Source: Pseudomonadota bacterium
Lineage (GTDB): Bacteria > Pseudomonadota > Gammaproteobacteria > Burkholderiales > Burkholderiaceae_C
Length of the DNA stretch: 64,000 nt
Direction: 5' to 3'
NCBI GenBank assembly: GCA_021819435.1
Contig: JAKARB010000017.1
Span: 1 to 64,000, forward strand
The translations under genes and the position numbers were made by a program. The notes beneath the pieces were generated by a model. The model was not told where the DNA came from, ran no database searches, and saw nothing but the letters and a program-made list of their open reading frames with translations. Positions 27,500 to 37,724 of the stretch are shown piece by piece. The first letter of the stretch is position 1; each line of letters begins with the position of its first letter.

Positions 27500-27506
27500 G
27501 CCAGCC

Positions 27507-28277
27507 ATGAGCCCATCTGCTTCTTCTTCACCTTCCGCCACGCACCTCGTCCTCATCCCGAGCTACAACCCGGGCCCGAAGGTGTTCGAGACCGTCGCGG
27601 CGGCGCGCGCGCGCTGGGCGCCCGTGTGGGTGGTGGTCGATGGCAGCACCGATGGCACGCCCGAAGCGCTGCGCAAGATGGCCGAGGCGGACGCCCACCT
27701 CCAGGTGCTGGTGCTGCTCCAGAACCAGGGCAAAGGCTCGGCGGTGCTGCATGGCATGGACGAGGCAGCGAAAGCCGGCTTCACGCACGTGCTGTGCATG
27801 GACTCGGACGGCCAGCACCCGGCTGACCTGATCCCCGACTTCATGGCCGCCTCGGCGCGCCAGCCCGATGCCATGGTGCTGGGCGTGCCGGTGTTCGACG
27901 AGCACGCGCCCGCGCTGCGCGTCAAGGGCCGCAAGATCTCGAACTGGTGGGCCAACCTGGAGACCCTCTGGGTCGGCATCGGTGACTCGCTGTATGGCTT
28001 TCGCGTCTACCCGATCGAACCGCTGCGCCGCATCATGCATGCGCAGCGCTGGATGCGCCGCTTCGACTTCGACCCCGAGGCCGTGGTGCGCCTGGCCTGG
28101 TCAGGCGTGAAGCCGGTGAACGTGCCCGCGCCCGTGCGCTACCTGAAAGCGGAAGAGGGCGGTGTCTCGCACTTCAACTACCTGCGCGACAACAAGCTGC
28201 TGACCTGGATGCACATCCGGCTGATGTTCGGTTTCGCGATGCGGCTGCCGATGCTGTTGTGGCGCAAGCTGGCATGA
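27507..28277 (+). CDS. Family 2 glycosyltransferase
   Basis: 256 residues of GT-A fold: IPSYNPG at the nucleotide-binding edge, VVVDGSTDGT, and a DxD-type motif MDSDGQHP (Asp99, Asp101). There are no predicted membrane helices beyond a short hydrophobic C-terminus. It is last in the operon, just before a strong hairpin terminator. It probably glycosylates the pigment or its anchor. Confidence 0.83.
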   Translation: MSPSASSSPSATHLVLIPSYNPGPKVFETVAAARARWAPVWVVVDGSTDGTPEALRKMAEADAHLQVLVLLQNQGKGSAVLHGMDEAAKAGFTHVLCMDSDGQHPADLIPDFMAASARQPDAMVLGVPVFDEHAPALRVKGRKISNWWANLETLWVGIGDSLYGFRVYPIEPLRRIMHAQRWMRRFDFDPEAVVRLAWSGVKPVNVPAPVRYLKAEEGGVSHFNYLRDNKLLTWMHIRLMFGFAMRLPMLLWRKLA

Positions 28278-28312
28278 AAAAAGCGCCCTCGGTGAAGGGC
28301 GCTCTTCGTTCT
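28276..28312. terminator. Bidirectional rho-independent terminator
   Basis: A perfect 8-bp stem AGCGCCCT (28282-28289) / AGGGCGCT (28296-28303) with a 6-nt loop. Leftward it is followed by six T (read on the minus strand), a strong terminator for the hydrolase gene. Rightward it is followed by T-rich CTTCGTTCTT, which would end the long pigment operon. Confidence 0.85.
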
Positions 28313-28358
28313 TCATCACAGTCCGCTCGGGGAGGGGGACACCGAGCGAACTTTTTCG

Positions 28359-29240
28359 TCAGTGCGCGGCCTGGTACAACGCGGCTCCCGCCTGCATTGG
28401 ATCACCCGTGCGGTCATAGGCTTCGACCCAGGCGTCGTAGTTGTGGATGGCTTCTTGCTGCCAGGGGTGGAAGCCCGGCTTGAAGTAGGCCAGCAGCGTG
28501 CCCAGGTTGCTCGAGAGGATGCCCTTGTAGCCGAACAGCCACCAGCGGCTCTTGGCCATCATCCACATGCGCGGGAGGAACGGGATGCCGTCATTCTTGA
28601 GCAGGCGGTTGGTGAAGCGCCAGGTGAGCAGGCTCAGGAAGAGCGTCACGTGCACCATGGCTGCGCAGCGCTTGAAGTAGCCCACCTTGGCCACCTTCTG
28701 CATCACGTCATAGGCCACGGCCTTGTGCTCCATCTCTTCCACGGCATGCCAGGCCATCATGGCGCGCAGCTTGGGGTCTGCGTTGGCCATGGTTTCCTTC
28801 TTGACGAAGAAAATCTCGGCGAGCATGGCGGTGAAGTGCTCGAAGGCGGCGGTCAGCGCCAGGTTGTATTCCTTCGAGAAGCGCTTGGTGTGGAATTCGT
28901 TGTTCTGGTTGATGAAGTCGACGATGGCGTCGATGTCCATGCCTTGTTCGCGCAGGCGCTGGTTGTACTTGGAGTGCACGATGCCGTGCTGGCCTTCCTG
29001 GCGGATGAATACCTTGACCTCTTCAAGCAGCTTTGGGTCGGTGATCTGCTCGCGGAAGGCGCGCACGCACGAGATGAAGTAGCGTTCGCCATCCGGGAAG
29101 GCGGCTTGCAGGGCGTCGATCAGGCGCGACTTGTGGGGGTTGTTCTCGTACCACCAGCGCGGCAGTTCGCCGTCGAGGCCGAAATCGAGCTTCTCTCGGG
29201 CGACGAGTTCCTTGGCGTGGTGCAGTGCGGTTTGACTCAT
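28359..29240 (-). CDS. Putative metal-dependent hydrolase (PF10118-like)
   Basis: 293 residues starting at ATG 29240, with GGAGAC 4 nt upstream; an open frame of 25 more codons has no support. It has the family's scattered carboxylate/His motifs: RAFREQITDP, FIRQEGQHGIVHSKYN, AWHAVEEMEHKAVAYDV, resembling a ferritin-like or di-metal helical bundle. Annotated as predicted metal-dependent hydrolase (COG3687) in many proteobacteria, but the reaction is unknown. It follows the leucine-degradation operon on the same strand after 164 bp and may be independently expressed. Confidence 0.78.
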   Translation of the reverse strand: MSQTALHHAKELVAREKLDFGLDGELPRWWYENNPHKSRLIDALQAAFPDGERYFISCVRAFREQITDPKLLEEVKVFIRQEGQHGIVHSKYNQRLREQGMDIDAIVDFINQNNEFHTKRFSKEYNLALTAAFEHFTAMLAEIFFVKKETMANADPKLRAMMAWHAVEEMEHKAVAYDVMQKVAKVGYFKRCAAMVHVTLFLSLLTWRFTNRLLKNDGIPFLPRMWMMAKSRWWLFGYKGILSSNLGTLLAYFKPGFHPWQQEAIHNYDAWVEAYDRTGDPMQAGAALYQAAH

Positions 29241-29404
29241 GGCGGTCTCCTTGTCGTGTGCCTCTTTGGGCAAGATCGATGGGCAAACTCCGTGCGCGGG
29301 GGCCTTGGTCGGCAACCATGGGCGCGGATTTGATCCAGATCTGATCCTAGGGGCGCGCCGGGTGCAGGCGAGGCACCCTGCACGACAAGAAGGCAGGCTG
29401 TGCG

Positions 29405-30625
29405 TCAGATCGTTTCGTTGAAGAGCTCGCGTCCGATCAACATGCGGCGGATTTCACTGGTACCCGCGCCGATTTCGTAAAGTTTCGCATCGCGCCAGAG
29501 GCGGCCCAGCGGGTAGTCGTTGATGTAGCCGTTGCCACCGAAGATTTGGATGCCTTCACCCGCCATCCAGGTGGCCTTTTCGGCTGTCCAGAGGATGAGG
29601 GCCGCGCAGTCCTTGCGCACATGGCGGGCATGTTGATTGCCGAGCGCATCGAGGTTCTTGGCCACGGTGTATGCCAGTGAGCGCGCGGCTTGCTGCACCG
29701 TGTACATGTCGGCGAGCTTGCCTTGCAGCAACTGGAACTCGCCGATCGCCTGGCCGAACTGCTTGCGCTCATGCACGTAAGGGATCACGTTGTCCATCAC
29801 CGCCTGCATGATGCCCAGCGGCCCGCCCGAGAGCACGGCGCGTTCGTAGTCGAGCCCGCTCATGAGCACCTTCGCGCCGTTGCCCACGCCGCCCAGCACG
29901 TTCTCGGCCGGCACCTCGCAGTCCTCGAAGAAGAGCGGCCAGGTGTTGGAGCCGCGCATGCCCAGCTTGTCGAGGTGCTGGCCCTTGCTGAAGCCCTTCA
30001 TGCCCTTTTCGATGAGGAAGGCGGTCAGGCCTTTGGAGCCAGTGCGACCAGGGGCCTGGCCGCCCGAGGTCCCATGCGCGCCGTCGTCCACGCCGGTCTT
30101 GGCATACACCACCAGCACGTCGGCGTCGCCGCCATTGGTGATCCACATCTTGCTGCCGTTGAGCACGTAGCGGTCGCCCTTTTTGTCGGCGCGCAGCTTC
30201 ATGCTCATCACGTCGGAGCCGGCGTTGGGCTCGCTCATGGCCAGGGCGCCCACGAAGTCGCCGGTGATGAGCTTGGGCAGGTACTTCTGCTTTTGCGCCT
30301 CGGTGCCGTTGCGGTGGATCTGGTTGATGCACAGGTTGGAGTGGGCGCCGTAGCTCAGGCCCACCGATGCGCTGCCTCGGCTGACTTCTTCCATGGCCAC
30401 CATGTGGGCCAGGTAGCCGAGGTTGGTGCCGCCGTATTGCTCCGAGACGGTCAGGCCATGCAGGCCGAGCTCGCCCAGCTTCTTCCACATGTCGGCGGGG
30501 AAGAGGTTGTCGCGGTCGATGTCGGCGGCGCGGGGCGCGAGCTCCCGGTCGACGAAGGCGCGCACGGCTTCGCGCAGGGCGTCGATGTCATCGCCGAGCT
30601 GGTGGTTCAGGCCGGGCAGGGGCAT
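29405..30625 (-). CDS. liuA: Isovaleryl-CoA dehydrogenase
   Basis: 406 residues of acyl-CoA dehydrogenase fold. It oxidises isovaleryl-CoA to 3-methylcrotonyl-CoA with [18 protein letters not shown] carries the catalytic Glu in the position special to isovaleryl-CoA dehydrogenases, and the C-terminal [19 protein letters not shown] is typical. An insertion [17 protein letters not shown] (about residues 181-197) makes it slightly longer than usual. The neighbours encode the following steps, which fixes the substrate. ATG 30625 is chosen on homology ([15 protein letters not shown]). Confidence 0.93.
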   Translation of the reverse strand: MPLPGLNHQLGDDIDALREAVRAFVDRELAPRAADIDRDNLFPADMWKKLGELGLHGLTVSEQYGGTNLGYLAHMVAMEEVSRGSASVGLSYGAHSNLCINQIHRNGTEAQKQKYLPKLITGDFVGALAMSEPNAGSDVMSMKLRADKKGDRYVLNGSKMWITNGGDADVLVVYAKTGVDDGAHGTSGGQAPGRTGSKGLTAFLIEKGMKGFSKGQHLDKLGMRGSNTWPLFFEDCEVPAENVLGGVGNGAKVLMSGLDYERAVLSGGPLGIMQAVMDNVIPYVHERKQFGQAIGEFQLLQGKLADMYTVQQAARSLAYTVAKNLDALGNQHARHVRKDCAALILWTAEKATWMAGEGIQIFGGNGYINDYPLGRLWRDAKLYEIGAGTSEIRRMLIGRELFNETI

Positions 30626-30701
30626 GGTGCGTCTCCTCGGGTGCGGGGGCGATGTTGGCGATGGACCGTGGCGTTTGAGTGATGGCTCTCTCGGCGAAGG
30701 C

Positions 30702-31628
30702 TCAGGGCTGGCTCGCGAGGCGTTCACGCTTGGCCAGCAGGGCACGTGCAACGCGCGAGGCGGTGGGCCGGCCCAGCGCAGCTGAGATGAAGGCCCCCGC
30801 GTCCACCAACGCATCCAGGTCGATGCCGGTGTGGATGCCCAGGCCATGCAGCAGGTAGACCACGTCCTCGGTGGCCACGTTGCCGGTGGCGCCTTTGGCG
30901 TAGGGGCAGCCGCCCAGGCCGGCCACGCTGGCGTCGAAGGTGTGCACGCCCAGTTGCAGGCAGGCCAGGATGTTGGCCAGCGCTTGCCCGTGGGTGTCGT
31001 GGAAGTGGCCGCTCAGTTCGGCCAAGGGCACGCGCTTCATCGCGGCTTCCATCACCTGTTGCACGCGGCCGGCGGTGCCCACGCCGATGGTGTCGGCGAT
31101 GCCGATGTGGTGGCTGCCGATGTCGAGCAGGCGCTGCACGACAGCGTCGACGGCTTCGATGGACACCTCGCCCTGGTACGGGCAGCCGAGCGCACATGAC
31201 ACCGCCGCCCGCACCTTCATGCCATGCGCGCGCGCGGCTGCGGCCACGGGGCGGAAGCGTTCGATGGACTCGGCGATGGAGCAGTTGATGTTGCGCTGGC
31301 TGAAGGCCTCGCTGGCCGCCGCGAAGATCACGACCTCGTCGGCCTTCGTCGCGAGCGCGCCTTCGAAGCCCTTCATGTTGGGCGTGAGCACGCTGTATCG
31401 CACGCCCACCTGGCGCTGGATGCCCGCCATGACCTCGGTGTTGTCGGCCATCTGCGGCACCCACTTCGGGCTGACGAAGCTGGTGACCTCGATCTCGCGC
31501 AGGCCGGCCGATTGCAGGCGGTGCACGAGTTCGATCTTGGTTGCGGCTGGCACAGGTTGGGCCTCGTTCTGCAGGCCGTCGCGCGGGCCGACCTCGACGA
31601 GGGTGACGTGGGTGGGGAGCTTGTTCAT
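30702..31628 (-). CDS. liuE: Hydroxymethylglutaryl-CoA lyase
   Basis: 308 residues, TIM-barrel of the HMGL-like family. [12 protein letters not shown] (catalytic Arg/Asp), [14 protein letters not shown] (metal-binding His pair) and [17 protein letters not shown] (active-site Cys loop) are present. It cleaves HMG-CoA to acetoacetate and acetyl-CoA, the last step of leucine degradation. It lies just 10 bp downstream of the MCC alpha gene. Confidence 0.95.
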   Translation of the reverse strand: MNKLPTHVTLVEVGPRDGLQNEAQPVPAATKIELVHRLQSAGLREIEVTSFVSPKWVPQMADNTEVMAGIQRQVGVRYSVLTPNMKGFEGALATKADEVVIFAAASEAFSQRNINCSIAESIERFRPVAAAARAHGMKVRAAVSCALGCPYQGEVSIEAVDAVVQRLLDIGSHHIGIADTIGVGTAGRVQQVMEAAMKRVPLAELSGHFHDTHGQALANILACLQLGVHTFDASVAGLGGCPYAKGATGNVATEDVVYLLHGLGIHTGIDLDALVDAGAFISAALGRPTASRVARALLAKRERLASQP

Positions 31629-31638
31629 GATGAGGTGT

Positions 31639-33777
31639 TCATTCGGATTCGATGCGCAGCAACTCGACGCCTTCGGGCACCTGGTCGCCGACCCGGCACA
31701 GCAGCTCGGCGACACGGCCATCGCGCGGGGCGGTCAGCGTGTGCTCCATTTTCATGGCCTCTGTGACGACCAGCGGCTGGCCAGCCTTGACCTCGTCGCC
31801 GGTGTGGACGAGCAGGGCCACGACCTTGCCCGGCATCGGCGCGGTGACCTGTGCCGCGCGGGTGCCGATGTCTTCTCGCTGTTGCAAGGGGTCGAGCCAG
31901 TGCAGCGTGGTGTGGCCGTGTGCGGTGAAGGCATCGAAGGTGTCGCCGTGGCGATCGACGTTGGCCGAGAAGCCCGTGTCCAGGGCAACGAGGTGAGGGC
32001 GAAGCGGATCACGCCGCGAGCAACCCAGGTCGCGCGCGCCATCGAAAGGGGCGGGCCCTTCGTGCCAGCGCAGCGCCAGGCGGCCATCTCTTTTCTGCGT
32101 GATCGAGACGGTGGCGGTTCCATCGCCGCCATCACCGAGCTGCCACCTGAGCACGCGGGTCTGGTCGCTGTGCAAGGTCCAGCCGTCGGCGCGCGACCAA
32201 GGGTCGGGGTGCCGTGTGTGAAAGGCGTGATGTGCGGGAGGGCAGGCTTGGTCTTGCCACCAGCGCAGGCTCGCTGCCGTCAAGGCATCCAGGCGCGTGG
32301 CGTGGTCAAGGTTGTGGCTTGATCCGGCCTTGGCGTGCGGGGCCCCGAACAGCGCCTCGTGCTCGCGTTCGATCAGCGCGGTGTCCAGCCGCGCCTGGCT
32401 GAAAGACTCGGTGCGCACCAGCTTGCGCAGGAAGCCCACGTTGTGGTGCAGGCCGGTGATCTGCAAATCGGCCAGCGCGGCCTCCATGCGGGCCAGCACC
32501 TGCTGACGATCAGCGCCATGCACGATCAGCTTGGCGATCATCGAGTCGTAGTGCGGCGAAATGGCGTCGCCCGCGGCCACGCCGCTGTCGATGCGCACCG
32601 GGGCGATCTGAAAGGCGCTGGCCTCGGGCGTGCGCATGGTGCGCAGGGTGCCGATGGCGGGCAGGAAGCCGGCTTCGGGCTGCTCGGCGCAGATGCGGGC
32701 CTCGATGGCGTGGCCGCTGAAGCGCACCTGCTCTTGCGTGAGCGGCAGTGGCTCGCCACAGGCCACGCGCAACTGCCACTCGACCAGGTCCAGGCCGGTG
32801 ATGGCCTCGGTCACCGGGTGCTCGACCTGCAGGCGGGTGTTCATCTCCATGAAGTAGAAAGCGCATGAGTCCAGACCGGCTTCTGCGCTGGCTTCGTCTT
32901 TTCCAGCGGTACCAGCGGCGGTGTCGAGCGCCCGCGCTTGCTCCACGATGAACTCGACCGTGCCCGCGCCCACGTAGCCCACGCTCCTGGCGGCGGCGAC
33001 CGCAGCGGCGCCCATCCGCGCGCGCAGCTCGGGCGTCATGCCCGGGGCCGGGGCTTCTTCCAGCACCTTCTGGTGGCGGCGCTGCACCGAGCAGTCGCGC
33101 TCACCCAGGTGGATGACGCGGCCGTGCATGTCGGCGAAGACCTGGACCTCGATGTGCCGTGGCTGAATGAGGTAACGCTCGACCAGCACGTGCGCGTCGC
33201 CGAAACTGGCCTGCGCCTCGCGCTGACACGAGGCGAGCGCGGCGGCGAATTCGTCGGCCCGCCGAACGATGCGCATGCCCTTGCCGCCGCCGCCCGCGCT
33301 GGCCTTGATCAGCACGGGGAAGCCGATGGCCTGCGCCTGCGCGAGCAGGAAGTCGGGCTCCTGCCGATCACCGTGGTAGCCGGGCACCAAGGGCACGCCA
33401 GCCTGTTGCATCAAGGCCTTGGCGGCCGACTTGCTGCCCATGGCCGCGATGGCCGAAGGCGGCGGGCCGATGAAGGCGATGCCCGCATCCATGCAGGCCT
33501 GGGCGAAGCCTTCGTTCTCGGACAAAAAGCCGTAGCCAGGGTGCACCGCCTGCGCGCCCGTGGCCTTCGCCACTTCGAGGATGCGGTCGGCGCGCAGGTA
33601 GCTTTCGCGCGGGCTCGCCGGGCCGATGCAGACGGCTTCGTCGCAGGCCTGGACGTGGCGCGCGTTGGCGTCCGCCTCGGAGAAGACGGCCACGGTGCGG
33701 ATGCCGAGGCGGCGCGCCGTCGCGGCCACGCGGCAGGCGATCTCTCCACGGTTGGCGATCAGGATCTTGGTGAACAT
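31639..33777 (-). CDS. liuD: 3-Methylcrotonyl-CoA carboxylase, biotin-containing alpha subunit
   Basis: 712 residues. The biotin carboxylase part (MFTKILIANRGEIACRV start, ATP-grasp loop KASAGGGGKGMRIV, EMNTRLQVEHPVTE) occupies about 1-450. A linker follows, then a C-terminal biotinyl domain with EAMKMEHT, Lys676 being the biotinylation site. It forms a complex with the beta subunit encoded two genes upstream and carboxylates 3-methylcrotonyl-CoA to 3-methylglutaconyl-CoA. Confidence 0.95.
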   Translation of the reverse strand: MFTKILIANRGEIACRVAATARRLGIRTVAVFSEADANARHVQACDEAVCIGPASPRESYLRADRILEVAKATGAQAVHPGYGFLSENEGFAQACMDAGIAFIGPPPSAIAAMGSKSAAKALMQQAGVPLVPGYHGDRQEPDFLLAQAQAIGFPVLIKASAGGGGKGMRIVRRADEFAAALASCQREAQASFGDAHVLVERYLIQPRHIEVQVFADMHGRVIHLGERDCSVQRRHQKVLEEAPAPGMTPELRARMGAAAVAAARSVGYVGAGTVEFIVEQARALDTAAGTAGKDEASAEAGLDSCAFYFMEMNTRLQVEHPVTEAITGLDLVEWQLRVACGEPLPLTQEQVRFSGHAIEARICAEQPEAGFLPAIGTLRTMRTPEASAFQIAPVRIDSGVAAGDAISPHYDSMIAKLIVHGADRQQVLARMEAALADLQITGLHHNVGFLRKLVRTESFSQARLDTALIEREHEALFGAPHAKAGSSHNLDHATRLDALTAASLRWWQDQACPPAHHAFHTRHPDPWSRADGWTLHSDQTRVLRWQLGDGGDGTATVSITQKRDGRLALRWHEGPAPFDGARDLGCSRRDPLRPHLVALDTGFSANVDRHGDTFDAFTAHGHTTLHWLDPLQQREDIGTRAAQVTAPMPGKVVALLVHTGDEVKAGQPLVVTEAMKMEHTLTAPRDGRVAELLCRVGDQVPEGVELLRIESE

Positions 33778-33833
33778 GGTGGCTTGGGCTCGGTCGTGCG
33801 CTCGGTCATGCGATTCAGGCTGCGGCGAGGGCT

Positions 33834-34691
33834 TCACCGCTGCTCGGAGGACGCCGTCACCCAAGGCGGCGTGCCGCGCGTGAGGAAAGCATTCAGCCCC
33901 GCCTTGCCCTCGTCGCTCGCTCGCACGTCGGCGATGCGCCGCGCCGTCACGTCGCGCAGCTCGTGCGTGATCGGGCGGCTGCCGATCTCGCGCACCAGGG
34001 TCTTGCATTCGCGCACGGCGTTCGGCCCATTGCGCAAGATGGCCTCGACGATGCCGCGCGTGGTCTTGGCCAGTTCGTCAAGCGGCACCACCTCGTGTAC
34101 CAGCCCCATCACCTGCGCGCGTTCTGCCGAGAAGTGCTCGGCCGTCACGAAGTAACGCCGCGCCGCCCGCTCGCCGATGGCGTGGATCACGTAGGGGCTG
34201 ATGGTGGCCGGGATCAGGCCCAGCTTCGCTTCAGACAGACAGAACCGCGCCGCCTCGGCCGCCACCACCACGTCGCAGCATGACACCAGGCCCACGCCGC
34301 CGCCATGGCAGTCGCCTTGCACCTCGGCGATCACGGGCACGGGGCAGCGCGTCAGCGTCCACAACATGTTGGCCAGGCGCGAGGCGTCGCGGTGGTTGTC
34401 CACCCAGCTGTAATCGGCGGTCTGGCGCATCCAGTTCAAGTCCGCGCCCGAGCAGAAGGCGGTGCCGGTGGATCCCAGCACCACGGCACGCAAGTCGGCG
34501 TCGTCCTGGAAGGATGCGAACACCCGCGTGAGCTCGGCCACCGTGTCGGCGTGGAAGGCGTTGCGCACCTCGGGGCGGTTCAGGCGCACGGTGGCCACCG
34601 GGCCCTCGCGCGAGACGGCGAGGTGGCGGAACGGCGCGTCATGCGACGCATCGGAAGCAGGGCCGTTGGCGGCATCGATCGGATTGGTCAT
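33834..34691 (-). CDS. liuC: Methylglutaconyl-CoA hydratase (enoyl-CoA hydratase family)
   Basis: 285 residues of crotonase fold. The CoA/oxyanion motif GTAFCSGADLNWMR and QGDCHGGGVGLVSCCDVVVA are present, as is EAKLGLIPATISPYV. It hydrates 3-methylglutaconyl-CoA to HMG-CoA. GAGGAG is 6 nt before ATG 34691, which decides this start. It sits between the two carboxylase genes, the standard liu order. Confidence 0.9.
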   Translation of the reverse strand: MTNPIDAANGPASDASHDAPFRHLAVSREGPVATVRLNRPEVRNAFHADTVAELTRVFASFQDDADLRAVVLGSTGTAFCSGADLNWMRQTADYSWVDNHRDASRLANMLWTLTRCPVPVIAEVQGDCHGGGVGLVSCCDVVVAAEAARFCLSEAKLGLIPATISPYVIHAIGERAARRYFVTAEHFSAERAQVMGLVHEVVPLDELAKTTRGIVEAILRNGPNAVRECKTLVREIGSRPITHELRDVTARRIADVRASDEGKAGLNAFLTRGTPPWVTASSEQR

Positions 34692-34701
34692 GCGCATCTC
34701 C

Positions 34702-36309
34702 TCACATGCGGAAGACGCCATAACGCGTCTCGGGGATGGGGGCGTTGAGGCTGGCGCTCAAGGCCAGGGCCAGCACGCGGCGGGTGTCGGTGGGGCGGAT
34801 CAGGCCATCGTCCCACAGGCGCGCGGTGGCGTGATAGGGGTGGCCTTGCGCCTCGTATTGCTCGCGGATGGGTGCCTTGAAGGCAGCTTCTTCCTCGGCG
34901 CTCCACCGCCCGCCCTGGGCCTCGATGCCATCGCGCTTGACGGTGGCCAGCACGCTGGCGGCCTGCTCGCCACCCATCACGCTGATGCGCGCGTTCGGCC
35001 ACATCCACACGAAGCGTGGGTTGAAGGCGCGCCCGCACATGCCGTAGTTGCCGGCGCCAAACGAGCCGCCGATGATGACGGTGAACTTCGGCACCTGCGC
35101 GCACGACACGGCCGTCACCATCTTGGCGCCGGCCCGCGCGATGCCTTCGTTCTCCACCTTGCGGCCCACCATGAAGCCGGTGATGTTCTGCAAGAACACC
35201 AAGGGGATCTTGCGCTGGCAGCACAGCTCGATGAAGTGCGCGCCCTTGTTTGCCGACTCCGAAAACAGGATGCCGTTGTTCGCGACAATGCCCACCGGCA
35301 TGCCCTCGATGTGCGCGAAACCGCAGACCAGGGTGGGGCCGTAACGGGCCTTGAACTCGTCGAACTCGGAGCCATCGACCAGACGGGCGATGACCTCGCG
35401 CACATCGAAGGGCTTGCGCGTGTCCGTGGGGATCACACCCATCAGCTCGGCCTCGTCCAGCATCGGCGGGCGGGGCGTGAGCAGCGACAACTCGGTACAT
35501 TTGCGCCAGTTCAGCCGCGCCACGCACTGCCGCGCGATGGCCAGCGCGTGTTCATCGTCGCGCGCCAGGTGGTCGGCCACGCCCGAGAGCCGCGTGTGCA
35601 CGTCGCCGCCGCCAAGGTCCTCGGCGCTGACCTCTTCGCCCGTGGCGGCCTTCACCAGCGGCGGCCCGCCCAGGAAGATGGTGCCCTGCTTGGCCACGAT
35701 GATGGTCTCGTCGCTCATGGCCGGCACGTAGGCGCCACCGGCCGTGCACGAGCCCATCACCACCGCGATCTGCGGGATGCCGGCCGCGCTCATGTTGGCC
35801 TGGTTGTAGAAGATGCGGCCGAAGTGGTCGCGGTCGGGGAAGACCTCGTCCTGGTTGGGTAGGTTGGCGCCGCCCGAGTCGACCAGGTAGATGCAGGGCA
35901 GGCGGTTCTGCTGCGCGATCTCCTGCGCGCGCAGGTGCTTCTTCACCGTCAGCGGGTAATAGGTGCCGCCTTTGACTGTGGCGTCGTTGCAGACCACCAT
36001 GCATTCCACACCCGACACGCGCCCGATGCCGGCGATCACGCCCGCGCATGGAGCGGCGTTGTCGTACACGTTCAGGGCGGCCAGCGGCGCCACTTCCAGG
36101 AACGGCGAGCCGGCGTCGAGCAGTTGGGCGATGCGATCGCGAGGCAGCAGCTTGCCCCGGGCCAAGTGCTTGGCGCAGGGTCCTTCGCCGCCGCCCAGCG
36201 CCACCTTGGCGAGCTGCACATCGAGGTCATCGACCAGGGCCTGCATGGCGGCGGCGTGGGCCATGAAGGCCTCGCCGCGTGGGTTGAGTTGGGTCGTCAG
36301 CACGGGCAT
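34702..36309 (-). CDS. liuB: 3-Methylcrotonyl-CoA carboxylase, carboxyltransferase beta subunit
   Basis: 535 residues with the acyl-CoA carboxyltransferase double-crotonase fold: [40 protein letters not shown], the [12 protein letters not shown] oxyanion segment, and C-terminal [23 protein letters not shown]. It transfers CO2 from biotin to 3-methylcrotonyl-CoA. It is the first enzyme gene after the TetR regulator (13 bp). Confidence 0.95.
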   Translation of the reverse strand: MPVLTTQLNPRGEAFMAHAAAMQALVDDLDVQLAKVALGGGEGPCAKHLARGKLLPRDRIAQLLDAGSPFLEVAPLAALNVYDNAAPCAGVIAGIGRVSGVECMVVCNDATVKGGTYYPLTVKKHLRAQEIAQQNRLPCIYLVDSGGANLPNQDEVFPDRDHFGRIFYNQANMSAAGIPQIAVVMGSCTAGGAYVPAMSDETIIVAKQGTIFLGGPPLVKAATGEEVSAEDLGGGDVHTRLSGVADHLARDDEHALAIARQCVARLNWRKCTELSLLTPRPPMLDEAELMGVIPTDTRKPFDVREVIARLVDGSEFDEFKARYGPTLVCGFAHIEGMPVGIVANNGILFSESANKGAHFIELCCQRKIPLVFLQNITGFMVGRKVENEGIARAGAKMVTAVSCAQVPKFTVIIGGSFGAGNYGMCGRAFNPRFVWMWPNARISVMGGEQAASVLATVKRDGIEAQGGRWSAEEEAAFKAPIREQYEAQGHPYHATARLWDDGLIRPTDTRRVLALALSASLNAPIPETRYGVFRM

Positions 36310-36322
36310 GCGGTGTCTCCGT

Positions 36323-37078
36323 TCAGCGCCGGTTCAGCATCGTTTCGGTGTCGATGCGCTGGCCGTCCGCGGGGCTGCCGGCAGGCGAGGCGAGCTCGGC
36401 CTGGCGCAGCGCCGTGGCGACTTCATCGCGGAAGCGCCGCAAGGCTTCCAGCGAGGTGCCGCGCGGCATCAAGGCCGACCAGATGAGTTCGGTCAGCTGA
36501 CCGGCCGTGGTGTCGATGCGCGGGCGCTTGCGCGTGGTGATGGCGTCCCACAGCACGTGCTCCATGGAGCCGTAGACCAGGTCGCGCAGCAGGCGCAGGG
36601 GCATGTCGTCGCGCACGTCGCCAGCGGCCTGCCCTTCCGCCAGCGCCTGCATCAGCGGTGCGGTGTAGCGGCGGCGGCATTCGGCCAGCACGGCGGCGAG
36701 CTCGGGGTCGGCCGCGCGGCCTTCGCTGAGCACCAGCGCGCACAGCCCCGAGCCGTCGGCCAGCAGCGTGGCGAGGTGGGCGCGCACCACGTGGGCCAGC
36801 TTGGCGTGCACGCCATGCAGGCGGGGCAGGTCGCGCTCCAGCTCGCCGCTGATCTCGTCGTACCAGTCGGTGATGACCCGGATGCACAGCTCGCGCTTGC
36901 CCGGGAAGTAGGTGAAGACGGTGGCTTCCGAGACGCCGGCCACTTCGGCGATCTGCGCCATGGTCGTGCCTTGAAAACCCTGGGCCGAGAACACCTGGCG
37001 GGCGGCGGCGAGGATGGCCTGCACGCTGTGGGTGGAACGGGCCTGGCGGGGGCGATGGCGTTGGAGTGCGGCGCTCAT
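36323..37078 (-). CDS. TetR/AcrR-family regulator of the leucine-degradation operon
   Basis: 251 residues. The N-terminal helix-turn-helix is [44 protein letters not shown] in register; quoted key parts are [21 protein letters not shown]. The C-terminal ligand domain is unassigned. It is first in the liu operon and divergent from a thioesterase gene. TetR-type LiuQ regulators have been proposed by comparative genomics for liu genes in betaproteobacteria, and this gene fits that position. Palindromes at 37081-37093 and 37144-37159 are candidate operators. Confidence 0.88.
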   Translation of the reverse strand: MSAALQRHRPRQARSTHSVQAILAAARQVFSAQGFQGTTMAQIAEVAGVSEATVFTYFPGKRELCIRVITDWYDEISGELERDLPRLHGVHAKLAHVVRAHLATLLADGSGLCALVLSEGRAADPELAAVLAECRRRYTAPLMQALAEGQAAGDVRDDMPLRLLRDLVYGSMEHVLWDAITTRKRPRIDTTAGQLTELIWSALMPRGTSLEALRRFRDEVATALRQAELASPAGSPADGQRIDTETMLNRR

Positions 37079-37080
37079 TT

Positions 37081-37180
37081 TGAGTCTGACTCAGGAATGG
37101 TCCCATCATGCCCACATATCCCCATGCATTGGGCTGATCAACGTCAGGGTTTAACCTGAAAAACATCAAGTTTGACTCAA
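37081..37180. promoter_or_regulatory. Divergent operator/promoter region of the liu regulator and thioesterase
   Basis: TGAGTCTGACTCA (37081-37093) is a perfect 6-bp inverted repeat only 2 bp from the TetR start codon. TTGACTCAA (37172-37180) shares its GACTCA core and lies just before the thioesterase. Between them TCAGGGTTTAACCTGA (37144-37159) has 5-bp inverted arms. This arrangement suits autoregulation by the TetR protein. Confidence 0.5.
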
Positions 37181-37247
37181 TGTTTGGCCAATGTCGGCGT
37201 CGCGCGATGGCATCATCAGGGCCGCCCCGCCACCCGCGAACCGAACC

Positions 37248-37724
37248 ATGTCCGCCAACGACCCGAGCCACCTCACCTGGGACCTGCCGAACCCGCACAC
37301 CCTGGAGGTGACGGTGGCGCCCGCGCACATCGACCTCATGCGCCACACCAACAACGTGGTCTACCTGCAATGGCTCGAAGACGTCGCCTGGGCGCACTCG
37401 GCCGCGCTGGGCCTGGGCCCGGCCGAATACGAGGCCCTGGGCCACGGCATGGTGGTGCGCCAGCACGAACTCAACTACATCCAGGCCACCCGCCTGGGTG
37501 AGCGCATTGCCTTGGCCACCTGGCTGACCGGCGCCGACAAGCTCACCTTGCAACGCCATTACCAGTTCATCCGGCTGGACGACGGCCAGACGGTTTTTCG
37601 CGGCCGCAGCGAATTCGTCTGCGTCGACATCGCGCAGGGCCGGGTGCGGCGCATGCCGCCCGCATTCGTGGAGGCCTACACGAGCGCGGTGGTGCCGCAG
37701 GCGCCCGATGCGCCTCAACGCTGA
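37248..37724 (+). CDS. Acyl-CoA thioesterase (4-hydroxybenzoyl-CoA thioesterase-like)
   Basis: 158 residues of hot-dog fold. The motif HIDLMRHTNNVVYLQWLED matches the 4HBT/YbgC family, with its Asp and His-Asn near the active site. It should hydrolyse an acyl-CoA thioester. ATG 37248 places the domain near the N-terminus; ATG 37191 would add 19 residues, and neither has a clear ribosome site. It is divergent from the liu regulator and may share control with the operon, for instance to relieve trapped branched CoA esters (inference). Confidence 0.83.
   Translation: MSANDPSHLTWDLPNPHTLEVTVAPAHIDLMRHTNNVVYLQWLEDVAWAHSAALGLGPAEYEALGHGMVVRQHELNYIQATRLGERIALATWLTGADKLTLQRHYQFIRLDDGQTVFRGRSEFVCVDIAQGRVRRMPPAFVEAYTSAVVPQAPDAPQR

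Noticed and set aside
29361..29382. Hairpin GTGCAGG/CCTGCAC after the isovaleryl-CoA dehydrogenase gene as a terminator of the liu operon
   Set aside because: No T-run follows on the minus strand and the loop is 8 nt; it may be structural but a terminator call is not supported.
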